A stretch of DNA of 55,000 nt from Paracoccus shandongensis (GCF_017315735.1 NZ_JAFLRK010000017.1:1-55000); one strand, 5' to 3'. Counted from the stretch's first letter, positions 9,429-19,499 are shown. The notes: generated by a model not told the origin, from the sequence alone. Made by a program: numbers and translations.

Positions 9429-10562
9429 TCAGGTCAACTCCATGAACAGGCCGGCGTGAAGGCGGGCGCGCTCGATCAGGCTGTCTTCGAAGATGTGTTC
9501 GTTCAAGGTATGCAACCCTTCGCCGCGAACACCCGTCGAATCGATGGTCGGGATGCCAAGTGCGCCGGTGAAGTTCCCGTCCGAGCCTCCGCCCGAGGGC
9601 TTGTGGCCAAGCGTGAAGCCGACGCGATCCGCAATGCTTGCGGCGATGTCGTAAAGCGCCATGTCCTGCGGCTGGCCCGGTTTCCAGACCGGCCGGGTCA
9701 CGCCGCGCGTCACGATCAGCTTCACGTCGTTTTCGGTGCCCGACAGCCCGAGCATGGCCGCGACGCCCTTTTCCAGATCCTCGTCGGTCTTGGCCATCGA
9801 CAGCACCTCGGCCAGGCAGGACGAGGACACGCAGTTCACCCATTGCCCGGCATGGATCACGCCAACCGAGAAGGTGCAGTCATCGGTTGTCATGGCCTCG
9901 ATCTCGGCCACCTTGCGGGCCATCATCGCGATGGCCGAACGTCCCTCCTTCAGCCGCCAACCCGCGTGGGACGGCACACCGCGCGTTTCCAGGTTGAAGC
10001 GCGCAATGGCATAGCGGCCGATCACGCAGGAACCGTCGGCCAGGGCCGGTTCGGGAACCACGACATACTTGTTGAGCCGCGCTTCCTGCTCGATCAGGTC
10101 GCGGGTGGCGGGGGTGCCGATCTCCTCGTCCGGGGTCAGCAGAAAGGTAACGGGCAAGGGTGTGCGGAGTCCTGCGCGCATGATCTGGCGCATCGCCTCC
10201 AAGGCGACGAAGTTGCCACCCTTCATGTCCTGGATGCCCGGGCCATAGACCTTGCCATCTTCGCGACGAAAGGGGTTCGAGGCCAGCGTGCCGACGGGAT
10301 GCACCGTGTCCAGATGGCCGGACACGAGGATGCCTGGCTTGCCCTGTTCGGGATGAGGGAACTTGACCCGCAGCGACGGGCCGCAACCCATCCGGCCAGG
10401 AATGACTTCGAGGCTGGCGCCTGCGGCGGCGCAGTCATAGGCGGCGACATCGACCATGCGCGCCAGGGCCGCTGCATCGAAGGTCGGGCTTTCGGTTTCG
10501 ATCCACGGGCGCAGGCGCGCGATCATGTCGTCCGGATCGAAGGGCAATTCCATGAAGGACAT
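9429..10562 (-). CDS. M20 family metallopeptidase (glutamate carboxypeptidase/ArgE-like)
   Basis: A 377-residue zinc hydrolase of the CPG2/ArgE/DapE group that removes an amino acid or acyl group from small amides. Metal and catalytic residues are visible: SGHLDTVHPVG (H83, D85), the bridging D112 in GIQDMKGG, and the Glu pair E146-E147 in TPDEEIGTPATRD. The start is ATG 10562 (MSFMELPFDP), which overlaps the stop of the upstream amidohydrolase as ATGA; a longer open frame upstream is only that gene's shadow. It lies 4 bases before the acylase gene in the same operon. Confidence 0.9.
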   Translation of the reverse strand: MSFMELPFDPDDMIARLRPWIETESPTFDAAALARMVDVAAYDCAAAGASLEVIPGRMGCGPSLRVKFPHPEQGKPGILVSGHLDTVHPVGTLASNPFRREDGKVYGPGIQDMKGGNFVALEAMRQIMRAGLRTPLPVTFLLTPDEEIGTPATRDLIEQEARLNKYVVVPEPALADGSCVIGRYAIARFNLETRGVPSHAGWRLKEGRSAIAMMARKVAEIEAMTTDDCTFSVGVIHAGQWVNCVSSSCLAEVLSMAKTDEDLEKGVAAMLGLSGTENDVKLIVTRGVTRPVWKPGQPQDMALYDIAASIADRVGFTLGHKPSGGGSDGNFTGALGIPTIDSTGVRGEGLHTLNEHIFEDSLIERARLHAGLFMELT

Positions 10563-11740
10563 CACGCGGCCTCTCGGTTCAGCGGCATCCGGCGCTCCAC
10601 GATGCGGGCATAGATCGACGAGCCGATGGGCAGCACCTCGGGGTCGAGGGTGAAGGCAGGGTTGTGCAATGCCCCCTGTCCACCGTGCATGACGTTGATA
10701 TAGGCGCCCGGCACGGCGGCAGACATGTCGGCGAAATCTTCGGAACCCATGAACTGGGGGCAATCGGTGTCGATGTTGTCGGCCCCAAGAACATCGGCCG
10801 CGGCGGCGACATAGGCATCGGTCTGTTCGGGCGCGTTCACCAGCACGTCAAAGACGTTGCGGATGTCCAGGTCGATGGTGATGCCGTGCCCAAGCGCCAG
10901 TCCGTCACACAGTTCCTGCATCCGGGCGGCAACAAGATCCATCACGTCCTTGTCGAAATAGCGCACCGTGCCGGTGATCGTCGCGGTTTCCGGCACGATG
11001 TTGTAGGCGGAGCCGGTATGGAACTGCGTGCAGGACAACACGCAGGATTTCACCGGATCGACATTGCGCGCGACGATGGTCTGCAACTGCCCGATCAGGT
11101 CCGCGCCGATCACCAGCGCATCGCGCGAACGATGGGGCTGCGCGGCATGGCTGCCGCGGCCGCGAATGGTGATGTCGAAGAACGATGCCCCCGCCATCAT
11201 CGCGCCCGTGCGGATGCGCGCGCGACCCAGTTGGGACATCGGCTGGTTGTGCATCCCATAGACCTCGTCCACGGGGAAACGCTGGAACAGCCCTTCCGCG
11301 ATCATCTTGCGGGCACCGCCCAGTCCTTCCTCGGCCGGTTGGAAGATGAAGACGGCTGTGCCGTCGAAATCGCGCGTCGCGGCCAGATATTGCGCCGCGC
11401 CCAGAAGCATCGTGGTGTGCCCGTCATGACCGCAGGCGTGCATCGTGCCCGGCGTCTGCGAGGCATAGTCCAGCCCGGTGATCTCCTCGATGGGCAGCGC
11501 GTCCATGTCGGCGCGCAGGCCGATGCGGCGGTTGCCCTGACCCTTGCCATGCAGGATGCCGACGACGCCTGTCTCGCCGATGGCGGTGTGAACCTCGTCC
11601 AGGCCCCATTGGCGCAGCAGCCCTTCGACGATGCCGGCAGTGCGGCGTTCCTGGAAGCCGATCTCGGGGTGGCGGTGAAGATCCTCGAAAACGGCGCGCA
11701 GCTCGGGCGCGCGGTCGCGGATGAAGTCGATCAATGCCAT
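10562..11740 (-). CDS. M20D amidohydrolase (hippurate hydrolase/aminoacylase-like)
   Basis: A 392-residue metal-dependent amidohydrolase of the hippurate hydrolase/N-acyl-L-amino acid amidohydrolase group. Signature motifs: HRHPEIGFQE at 22-31, RADMDALPI at 76-84, HACGHDGHT at 101-109 (C103 and H105 as metal ligands), and the catalytic Glu pair in FQPAEEGLGGA at 137-138. ATG 11740 is chosen because a strong AGAGGA site precedes it; an upstream in-frame ATG lacks one. Operon position between a dipeptide-type ABC transporter and a second M20 peptidase points to intracellular hydrolysis of an imported N-acyl or peptide-like compound. Confidence 0.9.
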   Translation of the reverse strand: MALIDFIRDRAPELRAVFEDLHRHPEIGFQERRTAGIVEGLLRQWGLDEVHTAIGETGVVGILHGKGQGNRRIGLRADMDALPIEEITGLDYASQTPGTMHACGHDGHTTMLLGAAQYLAATRDFDGTAVFIFQPAEEGLGGARKMIAEGLFQRFPVDEVYGMHNQPMSQLGRARIRTGAMMAGASFFDITIRGRGSHAAQPHRSRDALVIGADLIGQLQTIVARNVDPVKSCVLSCTQFHTGSAYNIVPETATITGTVRYFDKDVMDLVAARMQELCDGLALGHGITIDLDIRNVFDVLVNAPEQTDAYVAAAADVLGADNIDTDCPQFMGSEDFADMSAAVPGAYINVMHGGQGALHNPAFTLDPEVLPIGSSIYARIVERRMPLNREAA

Positions 11741-11756
11741 GTCTTTCCTCTTTCGA

Positions 11757-13412
11757 TCAGGCGACAAGCGGCTTGCGCGCCGCAAAATCCCAAAAGCGTC
11801 CCGGCGCGGCCCCGATCAGCGCGCGGGTGTATTCGTGCTGCGGATCATGCAGGACGCGTTCTGCCGATCCCTGCTCAACGACCGCGCCGCGCTGCATGAC
11901 CAGAACCTCGTCACAGATCTGGGCGGCGACGCGCAGGTCATGGGTGATGAAGATGATCGCAATTCCGGTCTGGCGCTGGAGTTCGTCCAGAAGATCCAGC
12001 ACCTGCGCCTGGACCGACACGTCCAAGGCCGACACGGCCTCGTCCGCGACCAGCACCTCGGGCTTCAGCATGACCGCGCGGGCGATGGCGATCCGCTGCC
12101 GCTGCCCGCCCGAGAACTGGTGCGGATAGCGCCGCAGCGCATCCTCGGGCAGCGAGATGATCTTCAACAACCGCTTGGCCTCGGCAATCGCCGTGTCGTA
12201 GGGAACGCCATAGTTCAGCGGTCCCTCGGTCAAGGACCGGGCAATGGTCCAGCGCGGGTTCAGCGAGCGGTAGGGATCCTGAAACACGACCTGCAGCTTT
12301 CGCCGCTTGGGCTTCATCTGCGAGGAGGTGAGGTGGGCAATGTCGTCTCCGTCCAGCAGAATCCGTCCGTCGGTCGGTTCGATCAGCCGCATGATGGAAC
12401 GCGCAACCGTTGTCTTGCCCGAGCCGCTTTCGCCGACGATGCCCAGGGTCCGGCCGGGGGACAGATCGAAGGTGACCCCGTGCGAGGCCCGGACCTCGGT
12501 CTTCTTGCCCAAAAAGGATCCGCTGCGATAGGTCTTGCCCAGGTTCTGTGCGGCGAGGACCGGAGTCGCGGGGGGCGCCTGGCGCGACGGGCGCGGCACC
12601 AGGCTCGGCACCGCGTCCAGCAGCTTGCTGGCATAATCGTGACGCGGCGTTTCCAGCACCTGCCGGATCGGGCCGGTTTCCACGATCTCTCCCTGGCGCA
12701 TGACACAGACGCGGTCGGCGATTTCCGCCACGACGCCCATGTCATGGGTAATGAACAGCACCGCCGTTCCGTGACGCTGCTGCATTTCCGCGATCAGCGA
12801 CAGGATCTGCTGCTGCGTGGTCACGTCCAGGGCGGTCGTGGGTTCGTCCGCGATCAGCAGGGCGGGCTCAAGGATCAGCGCCATGGCGATCATGATCCGC
12901 TGGCGCTGCCCGCCTGAAAGCTGATGGGGAAAACTGTCGTAGATACGTTCAACGTCAGGCAGGTGGACCTGGCGCATGATGTCCAGAACCTTGGCCTTCT
13001 TTTCGGCCCGGCCCAGCTTCGTATGCAGATCCAGAACCTCGGTGATCTGCGGACCGACCTTCAGAACCGGGTTCAGGGCGGTCATCGGCTCCTGGAAGAT
13101 CATCGCGAGGTCGGTGGCGCGGCGCTGCTTCATCTGGGCGGACGACACATCCAGCAGGTTCTGCCCGTTCAGGGCAATGCGCCCGCCTTCGACATGCAGC
13201 GCATTCCTGGGCAGCAAACCCATCGTGGCCAGCGAGGTGACGGACTTGCCTGATCCGCTTTCGCCCACAAGACAAACGGTTTCGCCCCGGCGAATGTCGA
13301 AGCTGACGCCCTTCAGCACCGGCGGCAGGTCGCGGTCCGAGACGCGCACCACAAGGTCACTGATTTCCAGAACCACCGGAGCGTCGGAAAAGTCTCTGCT
13401 TCTGAGGGTCAT
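11757..13412 (-). CDS. Dipeptide/oligopeptide ABC transporter, fused double ATPase (DppD-DppF)
   Basis: A 551-residue protein with two complete ABC ATPase domains in one chain: Walker A GESGSGKS at 50-57 with LSGGQ at 165-169, and Walker A GESGSGKT at 327-334 with FSGGQ in the second half. Each domain ends in the oligopeptide-transporter-type C-terminal segment ([12 protein letters not shown] and [12 protein letters not shown]). This fusion replaces separate DppD and DppF subunits and is common in Rhizobiales and Rhodobacterales. It energises the DppB/DppC channel encoded just upstream, with one base between the genes. Confidence 0.93.
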   Translation of the reverse strand: MTLRSRDFSDAPVVLEISDLVVRVSDRDLPPVLKGVSFDIRRGETVCLVGESGSGKSVTSLATMGLLPRNALHVEGGRIALNGQNLLDVSSAQMKQRRATDLAMIFQEPMTALNPVLKVGPQITEVLDLHTKLGRAEKKAKVLDIMRQVHLPDVERIYDSFPHQLSGGQRQRIMIAMALILEPALLIADEPTTALDVTTQQQILSLIAEMQQRHGTAVLFITHDMGVVAEIADRVCVMRQGEIVETGPIRQVLETPRHDYASKLLDAVPSLVPRPSRQAPPATPVLAAQNLGKTYRSGSFLGKKTEVRASHGVTFDLSPGRTLGIVGESGSGKTTVARSIMRLIEPTDGRILLDGDDIAHLTSSQMKPKRRKLQVVFQDPYRSLNPRWTIARSLTEGPLNYGVPYDTAIAEAKRLLKIISLPEDALRRYPHQFSGGQRQRIAIARAVMLKPEVLVADEAVSALDVSVQAQVLDLLDELQRQTGIAIIFITHDLRVAAQICDEVLVMQRGAVVEQGSAERVLHDPQHEYTRALIGAAPGRFWDFAARKPLVA

Positions 13413-13413
13413 G

Positions 13414-14298
13414 TCAGGCCTCGCGTTTCTTCATGCGGGGATCCAGTCCGTCGCGCGCCGCATCGCCGATCAGGTTGATCGACAGCACGCAGATGGTCAG
13501 CAGGACACCGGGCCACAGGATGATGCCGGGGTTCAGGCGGAAATACTGTCGTCCCTCGGCCATGATGTTGCCCCATGTCGGGATCTCGGTGCTGATGCCC
13601 GCACCCAGGAAGGACAGCAGCGCCTCGGTCAGGATGGCAGAGGCGATGATATACGTTCCCTGGACGATCATCGGCGCCATGGTGTTGGGCAGCAGGTGCT
13701 GGAACAGGATCTTCGGTGTCGAGGAGCCAAGCGCGAGCGCAGCCTCGACATAGGGTTCCTCGCGCACGGTCAGGACGACCGAACGGACAAGACGAACCAC
13801 GCGCGGAACCTCGGGAACGGTGATGGCCATGATCACCGATCCGATGGATGGTCCGTTCAGCGCCACCAGGGCAATGGCGATCAGGATCGAGGGCATGGCC
13901 ATCAGCGCGTCCATGGCCCGCATGATGATCGCGTCGGCGGTTCGGAAATAGCCGGCGATCAGACCGATCAGCACACCTAGGATCAGTGCCGTCGCCGCCG
14001 CTGCAATGCCGATGACCAGCGATGTGCGCCCACCCAGGATCATGCGCGAGAAGAGGTCGCGTCCATAGGCGTCGGTGCCAAGCAGATGTTCGCCCGAGGC
14101 CGATTGCAGCCGCTTCAGGGGGTCCATCGCCAAGGGGTCATGTGTCGCGATCCAGGGCGAAAAGACCGTCAGCAGGATCACCGCCAGCAACAGGATGGTG
14201 GCGATGAACGGGGCGATGCCGGTCGAGGCGGGGGAAAGCTGCGACAGCAGTCGCAACGACAGCGGCTTTTCGGCGGCGGGACGTTCGATGACCATCAA
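13414..14298 (-). CDS. Dipeptide-type ABC transporter permease (DppC-like)
   Basis: A 294-residue inner-membrane permease with an N-terminal OppC-type segment (GIAPFIATILLLAVILLTVFS), the motif HLLGTDAYGRDLFSRMI near residue 70, and the EAA-loop region EPYVEAALALGSS near 195. These place it with DppC/OppC/GsiD. It overlaps the DppB-like gene by 4 bases and forms the membrane channel with it. Confidence 0.93.
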   Translation of the reverse strand: MMVIERPAAEKPLSLRLLSQLSPASTGIAPFIATILLLAVILLTVFSPWIATHDPLAMDPLKRLQSASGEHLLGTDAYGRDLFSRMILGGRTSLVIGIAAAATALILGVLIGLIAGYFRTADAIIMRAMDALMAMPSILIAIALVALNGPSIGSVIMAITVPEVPRVVRLVRSVVLTVREEPYVEAALALGSSTPKILFQHLLPNTMAPMIVQGTYIIASAILTEALLSFLGAGISTEIPTWGNIMAEGRQYFRLNPGIILWPGVLLTICVLSINLIGDAARDGLDPRMKKREA

Positions 14299-15236
14299 TA
14301 GCGGATCCTCGGGTCGAAGAGCGGATAGGAGAGGTCGATCAGCAGGTTGACCGCGACATAAAGCGTGGCCGTCAGCAGGATCAGCGCCTGAATGACCGGA
14401 TAGTCGCGCGCCAGCACCGCATCCACAGTCAGGCGGCCGATGCCCGGAATGTTGAAGATCGTCTCGGTCACGACCACGCCGGAAATCAGCAGCGCGAAGC
14501 CCGCGCCGACGATGGTCACGATGGGCACGGCTGCGTTCTTCAGCGCGTGGACGAACAGCAGTCGGCGCTCGCCCACCCCCTTGGCGCGGGCAGTGCGGAT
14601 ATAGTCCTCGTTCAGCACATCAAGCATCGCAGCCCGCGTCATCCTCGCGATCAGCGCGATGTAGATCGAGGCAAGGGTCAGCGACGGCAGGATCGCGCGT
14701 TCAAGGAACGGACCAAGCCCATCCGTCAAAGGGCGATAGCCCTGCGGCGGCAGCCAGGCCAGCTTCACGGAAAAGACCAGAAGCAGGACATAGCCGACCA
14801 GAAAGACGGGAACCGAAAATCCCAGGACCGAGAAGGACATGACCAGGTGATCGACCCAGCTGCGATGCTTCCAGGCCGCGATGACGCCCATCGGGATCGC
14901 CACAAGGATCGTGATGACGATGGTCATCACCGCCAGCGAGATCGATGGCCCGATCCGGCCCGCGACCATGTCCAGAACCGGAACGCCCGAGATCAGCGAG
15001 CGGCCGAAGTCGCCTTGCAGGATGCCGCCCATCCATTTGACGTATTGCGTCAGCAAGGGTTCGTTCAGGCCCATGGCTTCGCGGATGCGAGCCAGCGTTT
15101 CGGGCGTGGCGTTGTCGCCTGCGATGATCGCCGCCGGATCGCCCGGCGTCAGACGCAGCAGCAGGAAGACGAAGATCGACACAAGGAACAGGACAGGGAT
15201 GACGGACAGGATCCGCCTGATCAGATAGCTTGTCAT
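14295..15236 (-). CDS. Dipeptide-type ABC transporter permease (DppB-like)
   Basis: A 313-residue permease starting MTSYLIRRILSVIPVLFLVS, the usual DppB N-terminal membrane anchor, followed by LTPGDPAAIIAGDNATPE. It has about six membrane segments and the EAA loop EDYIRTARAKGVGERRL near residue 215. It pairs with the DppC-like protein encoded downstream. An 86-base gap separates it from the binding-protein gene upstream; no clear terminator is seen in the gap, so the operon probably continues through. Confidence 0.93.
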   Translation of the reverse strand: MTSYLIRRILSVIPVLFLVSIFVFLLLRLTPGDPAAIIAGDNATPETLARIREAMGLNEPLLTQYVKWMGGILQGDFGRSLISGVPVLDMVAGRIGPSISLAVMTIVITILVAIPMGVIAAWKHRSWVDHLVMSFSVLGFSVPVFLVGYVLLLVFSVKLAWLPPQGYRPLTDGLGPFLERAILPSLTLASIYIALIARMTRAAMLDVLNEDYIRTARAKGVGERRLLFVHALKNAAVPIVTIVGAGFALLISGVVVTETIFNIPGIGRLTVDAVLARDYPVIQALILLTATLYVAVNLLIDLSYPLFDPRIRY

Positions 15237-15322
15237 GGCATGGCCTCACGAAGCCCGCAGTCGGGTGCAGGCTGGGATGGCAGGTGGCCGGGCGGCAGAC
15301 ACTGACGCACCGGCCGGGGGGA

Positions 15323-16909
15323 TCACTCCTCGGTCTTCGTCAGGTTCCAGAAGACCGGCACCGGCGTGGGCAGCATATCGGTCAGCACCGTGCGCCGCGC
15401 CTGCGGGAACTGGTATTCGCCAAGGGGCACATAGCTGACGGTCTCCATGGCATGTGCCTGGATCGCTTCGGCTGCGGCCTTCTGTTCCTCCGGCGTCTTG
15501 GCAGCGATGTATTGCTGCTTCAACTCCTCGATTTTCGGATCGTCAGGCCAGCCGAACCATGCCTGATCGCCGCGCCCGTTCAGCATCACATTGATGACAG
15601 GGTTTGCGATTTCCGAGATTTCCCAGTTGGTGAAGAACATGTTCCAGCCACCATCCGCCGGGGCTGCCTGCGACGCGCGACGCGTGACCAGCGTCTGCCA
15701 GTCCATCGGTTGCATGTCCACTGTAAAGCCCGCTGCGCGCAACTGTTCGGCAGCTACGACCGGCTGGGCACGCAGCGTCGGCCCGTCGGTTGGCTGCATC
15801 AGGACAACGGGCGTGCCATCGTAGCCCGCTTCCTCCAACAAGGCGCGCGCGCCTTCGGGATCGCCGCCCGCCGTCAGCGTCTCGGTTCCCGTCGTGTTCT
15901 CATAAGGTGTGCCGCAGCCGAAGATCGCGCCGCAGGTCTTGTAGTATTGCGGATCGCCCATCAGCGCCGCCAGAACGGGTTCCTGCGACATGGCCATCAT
16001 CGCCGCGCGGCGGATCTGGGGGTTGTCAAAGGGCGGGTGCTTGAAGTTCATCCGGCCCATCGTCTGAAATCCGAAGGGCGAGCGCAGTTCGACCAGGACG
16101 GCATCATCGCCTTCGGTCAGCGGGATCAGGTCCACCGGCATGGATTCGATCAGGTCGATATCCCCCGATTGCAACGCGTTCACCGCCGTCATGCTGTCCG
16201 CCATTGTCATCCAGCGAACGCGATCGACATTGACCACCTTGCCGCCGGCATAGCCGGAAGCCGGCTCGTCGCGGGGGATGTATTCCGCAAATTTTTCATA
16301 GGTGACGCCAACACCCGGCTGAAATTCCTCGGAAACGAAGCGGAAGGGGCCAGAGCCGATATGTTCTTCGATCGCCTGGTCGGGCGGAGTTGCGGCGATG
16401 CGCGCGGGCATGATGAAGGGCGGCACGGCCGAAGGCTTGCCCACGGTTGCAAGAAACGCGCTGAACGGTTCCGACAGGGTCCAGACCACGGTCCGGTCAT
16501 CCTGCGCGGTCAGCGATGCGGTCACATCCATCAGCAACTGCCCACCGGTATCGCGCTTGCCCCACCGGGTCAACGAGGCCACAACGTCCGCGGCTGTGAC
16601 CGGCGCACCATCATGGAACGTCAGGCCTTCGCGAAGGGTGAACGTATAGGTGAGCCCATCGTCCGAAACGGTGAAATCGGCCATCTGCGGCTGCATCTCG
16701 CCCTGGGCATCCTGTGCGATCAGCACGTCATAGATCATGTAGGCATGATCCCGGGTGATATGGGCGGTGGTGATGACCGGGTCCAGCACGCGCAGGTCGG
16801 AATGCATCACGGCATTCACCGTGGTCTGCGCCAGCGCACCGCCGGCAGCCAGCGCCAGGGCCGAGGCCAGAAGGCCGGTTCTCAGGGAAAGCGTCACGGG
16901 ATGGTTCAT
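15323..16909 (-). CDS. ABC transporter substrate-binding protein, family 5 (DppA-like)
   Basis: A 528-residue periplasmic binding protein with a Sec signal peptide, MNHPVTLSLRTGLLASALAL then AAGGALAQ/TT as cleavage region. The mature part has family 5 features: HSDLRVLDPVITTAHIT, YTFTLREGLTFHDGAPVTAADVVASL (in parts, residues about 85-110), and a C-terminal Ala/Glu-rich helix region. ATG 16909 is taken because it opens the signal peptide; the much longer open frame upstream belongs to the shadow of the M81 gene. It delivers the unknown substrate to DppBC-DppDF. Confidence 0.92.
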   Translation of the reverse strand: MNHPVTLSLRTGLLASALALAAGGALAQTTVNAVMHSDLRVLDPVITTAHITRDHAYMIYDVLIAQDAQGEMQPQMADFTVSDDGLTYTFTLREGLTFHDGAPVTAADVVASLTRWGKRDTGGQLLMDVTASLTAQDDRTVVWTLSEPFSAFLATVGKPSAVPPFIMPARIAATPPDQAIEEHIGSGPFRFVSEEFQPGVGVTYEKFAEYIPRDEPASGYAGGKVVNVDRVRWMTMADSMTAVNALQSGDIDLIESMPVDLIPLTEGDDAVLVELRSPFGFQTMGRMNFKHPPFDNPQIRRAAMMAMSQEPVLAALMGDPQYYKTCGAIFGCGTPYENTTGTETLTAGGDPEGARALLEEAGYDGTPVVLMQPTDGPTLRAQPVVAAEQLRAAGFTVDMQPMDWQTLVTRRASQAAPADGGWNMFFTNWEISEIANPVINVMLNGRGDQAWFGWPDDPKIEELKQQYIAAKTPEEQKAAAEAIQAHAMETVSYVPLGEYQFPQARRTVLTDMLPTPVPVFWNLTKTEE

Positions 16910-16928
16910 CTGTGGGTTCTCTCTGTTG

Positions 16929-18440
16929 TCAGGCTTTTGCTTGTTGTTCGGTGAAGGTCGGCCCCAAAGGCTTGATCCGCATGTCCGGGCGCAGCCGCGT
17001 CCAGGGCAGCGACGAGGGGCAGAGCGGCATGGCGCCGGGCGACACGGCGACCAGGATCTCTTGCGCGATGGGTTCGAAATCGGCGCGAAAATGGACCGAA
17101 CTCTTGTTGACGAGGATCGCCTGCGCCTCGGGCTGGATACCAAGGCTTCGATAGAAGTTCCGGTCGGCCATCTGCGCGATGTTGCTGGTGACGACGACCT
17201 GGGTTCCGCCGATCCGAAGCGCGGCGGACGGCCCCATCTTGATCATCGTGCCGCCATAATAGGGGCCGGTCGCATGAACGGCGCCGTCCGACAGGGCTGC
17301 GACAACGGCTGTCGCGGTAAAGGGTGCGTCGTCCGCAATCCCCGACCGGCCGCCCAGCGAAACCGCAATTTCCGCCCCGATCCCTGCCTGATGCGCGACG
17401 CGGGCAGCCTGCGGGTCGTGAAAATTGCCGATGGCTGCGCGTTCGGCCCCGCAGGCGACCAGCGCGCGCAACATGCCCGTGGTGTCCGAGGAGCCGCCCG
17501 CGCCCGGATTGTCCTGCGTGTCGGCGATGATCACAGGCTTTGTCGCACCCTGTGAAAGGCGCATCGCCTCGCGCACGGCATCGTCCGGTGCAAGCGCCTG
17601 GCCGGCAAAGGCGCCCTCCTGGGCCAGCAAGGCATCGGCCATCGCTTGCGCCCAGGCTTCGGCGGCAAGGGCATCGGGCCCATAGGCAAATGCCGCCGGG
17701 CCGCAGCCCGGAAAGTCGGCCGCCGGAAAGCCCATGAACAGCGATGCCGTCTCGACCCCGGCGGGAAGATCACGCGTCATGGCATAAAGCCCGCGCGCTG
17801 GCTCCATCCCGGTATATTGCCAGCTGATCGGGATGAGGAAATCGACAGACCGCATGGCCTTGGCCCAACGCGAACCCGACCGCACCATGCGGTCAAGCGC
17901 CGCGGCAGCGCGATACCCTGTATCGGCCATGTCCACATGGGGATAGGTGCGAAAGCCCACCATGATGTCGGACAGGTCGAACATCCGGGGCGTGATGTTG
18001 CCGTGCAGATCCAGAGAGCAGGCAATGGGGGTATCGGGATGCAGTTGCCGGATCCGGGCCAGAAGCTCGCCTTCCCCGTCATCGAGGTGCTGCGCCACCA
18101 TGGCGCCATGCAGATCCAGATAGATGGCGTCCAGCCGACCTGCCGCCGCGATGCCTGCAAGAATTTCTGCCGTGATTGCCTCATAGGCATCGCGCGTCAC
18201 CGGGGCCGAGGGAATGGCGCCGGCCCAGAGGACCGGCACGACGTCCCAACCCGCGCTGTCGGCAAAGCTGAAAGCTCCGGCCATGCCCAGGTTCACTCCG
18301 CGGATCGTCTCGCGCAGCGCGCCGCCACGGGTCATCGGGATATAGCCCCCGCCCTGCTGGAAAGCCCGCATATCCGCCGGCGCAGCCGCGAAGCTGTTGC
18401 TCTCGTGCAGAAATCCCGCAAAGGCCGCGCGCATCATCAT
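16929..18440 (-). CDS. M81 family metallopeptidase (MlrC-like)
   Basis: A 503-residue member of the M81 (microcystinase C) family of metal-dependent hydrolases. It shows the family motifs FLHESNSF near residue 10, YLDLHGAMV near 108 and CSLDLHGNI near 142, plus the C-terminal MlrC domain from about residue 310 (ADTQDNPGAGGSSDTTG). MlrC hydrolyses the linearised tetrapeptide in microcystin degradation, but most family members have unknown amide substrates. It is the first gene of the minus-strand operon, 19 bases before the binding-protein gene, so it should set the expression of the whole unit. No signal peptide, so cytoplasmic. Confidence 0.88.
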   Translation of the reverse strand: MMMRAAFAGFLHESNSFAAAPADMRAFQQGGGYIPMTRGGALRETIRGVNLGMAGAFSFADSAGWDVVPVLWAGAIPSAPVTRDAYEAITAEILAGIAAAGRLDAIYLDLHGAMVAQHLDDGEGELLARIRQLHPDTPIACSLDLHGNITPRMFDLSDIMVGFRTYPHVDMADTGYRAAAALDRMVRSGSRWAKAMRSVDFLIPISWQYTGMEPARGLYAMTRDLPAGVETASLFMGFPAADFPGCGPAAFAYGPDALAAEAWAQAMADALLAQEGAFAGQALAPDDAVREAMRLSQGATKPVIIADTQDNPGAGGSSDTTGMLRALVACGAERAAIGNFHDPQAARVAHQAGIGAEIAVSLGGRSGIADDAPFTATAVVAALSDGAVHATGPYYGGTMIKMGPSAALRIGGTQVVVTSNIAQMADRNFYRSLGIQPEAQAILVNKSSVHFRADFEPIAQEILVAVSPGAMPLCPSSLPWTRLRPDMRIKPLGPTFTEQQAKA

Positions 18441-18475
18441 TCACCGTTGTTATTTCGGCTTCCACCGATTAGAAT

Positions 18476-18492
18476 GTATCGTCTAGCGATAC
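18476..18492. promoter_or_regulatory. Perfect palindrome between M81 operon and iclR-type gene
   Basis: GTATCG-TCTAG-CGATAC is a perfect 6+6 inverted repeat with a 5-base spacer. It lies 36 bases before the M81 start and about 76 before the regulator start, in a relatively AT-rich stretch. Its position suits an operator for the divergently encoded IclR-family regulator; direct evidence is only the symmetry. Confidence 0.5.
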
Positions 18493-18567
18493 TCTTGTAT
18501 CAAACAGGAAAGACCAGCCTTGCCTCTCCTGTCAATGGTTTTCGAAGCAGGAACAGGAACACGGCCA

Positions 18568-19383
18568 ATGTTTCGCGATCTGAACGGAGTTTCGACATTT
18601 GACCCCGCCGAAGCTGACGAATTTGGCGATGATCCCCTCTTCGTGCGTGCCGCCGCCCGGACGGTCGCCGTTCTTTCCGCCTTTGAACTGGCATCCAAGC
18701 CGCTGAGCCTGAGCGAGATCGCGAAGCTTTCCGGGGTCGAGCGCAGCGCAGCGCAACGCATGGTTCATACGCTGCTGGCCCTCGGCATGATTGTGCGAGA
18801 CGACGAGGATCGCGGCTATCTGCCGGGAAAGCGGATCTTGACCATGGCCTATTCCTGCCTGCGGCTTGACCCGGTCATGCAGCGGGCCACCCCCATTTTG
18901 CTGGAACTGCGGCGGCGGACACGCGAACGCGTGGACTTGTCGCTATGGGATGATACCCGCCTGATCTATGCGCTTCGCATGCCGTCCAAGCATGAAATCT
19001 TTACGGCCACCCTGACCGGCAACACGGTGCCAGTGTATTGTACGGCAGGCGGGCTTGCAGTGCTGGCGCATTTGCCCGACCAGCAGATCGCCGACATCTT
19101 CGGCCGCTCGGACCGGACCCCGTTCACGCCTGAAACAATGACCAGTCTGGAGCAGGTGATGAAAGGGGTCGAAAGAGCCAGGCATTGCGGCCACGCGCTG
19201 GTGACGGGTCAAATCCTGCGCCATGAGATCGCGATGGGCGTCGCCATTCTCGACACGGCAAGCCACCCGATCGGAGCCATCCATCTGGCCGGATCGCTTG
19301 ACGAACACAGCCCCGAGGAGTTCGAGGCAAAGTTCGGCAGCCTGCTGCAGCAGGCCGGCACCTCGATCTCGGTCTTCGGTTGA
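18568..19383 (+). CDS. IclR family transcriptional regulator
   Basis: A 271-residue regulator: N-terminal winged helix (about residues 20-80, with LSLSEIAKLSGVERSAAQRM as the HTH) and a C-terminal IclR effector domain (about 95-265). It is divergent from the M81/Dpp/M20/acylase operon, across a palindromic site, and is the obvious candidate to control it in response to the imported compound or a breakdown product. ATG 18568 is preferred for its AGGA site 9 bases ahead; ATG 18535 or TTG 18520 would add up to 16 residues. Confidence 0.88.
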   Translation: MFRDLNGVSTFDPAEADEFGDDPLFVRAAARTVAVLSAFELASKPLSLSEIAKLSGVERSAAQRMVHTLLALGMIVRDDEDRGYLPGKRILTMAYSCLRLDPVMQRATPILLELRRRTRERVDLSLWDDTRLIYALRMPSKHEIFTATLTGNTVPVYCTAGGLAVLAHLPDQQIADIFGRSDRTPFTPETMTSLEQVMKGVERARHCGHALVTGQILRHEIAMGVAILDTASHPIGAIHLAGSLDEHSPEEFEAKFGSLLQQAGTSISVFG

Positions 19384-19499
19384 GAGCCATGTCCGGCGTG
19401 CTTGATGCGGCCTGACATGTCGGGGCTGGCCAGGCTCTGGAACAAGGCGCGGCCGAGGCCGCGGGAGGTCCGATGATCCACATCCTCCATGCAGGCGCG

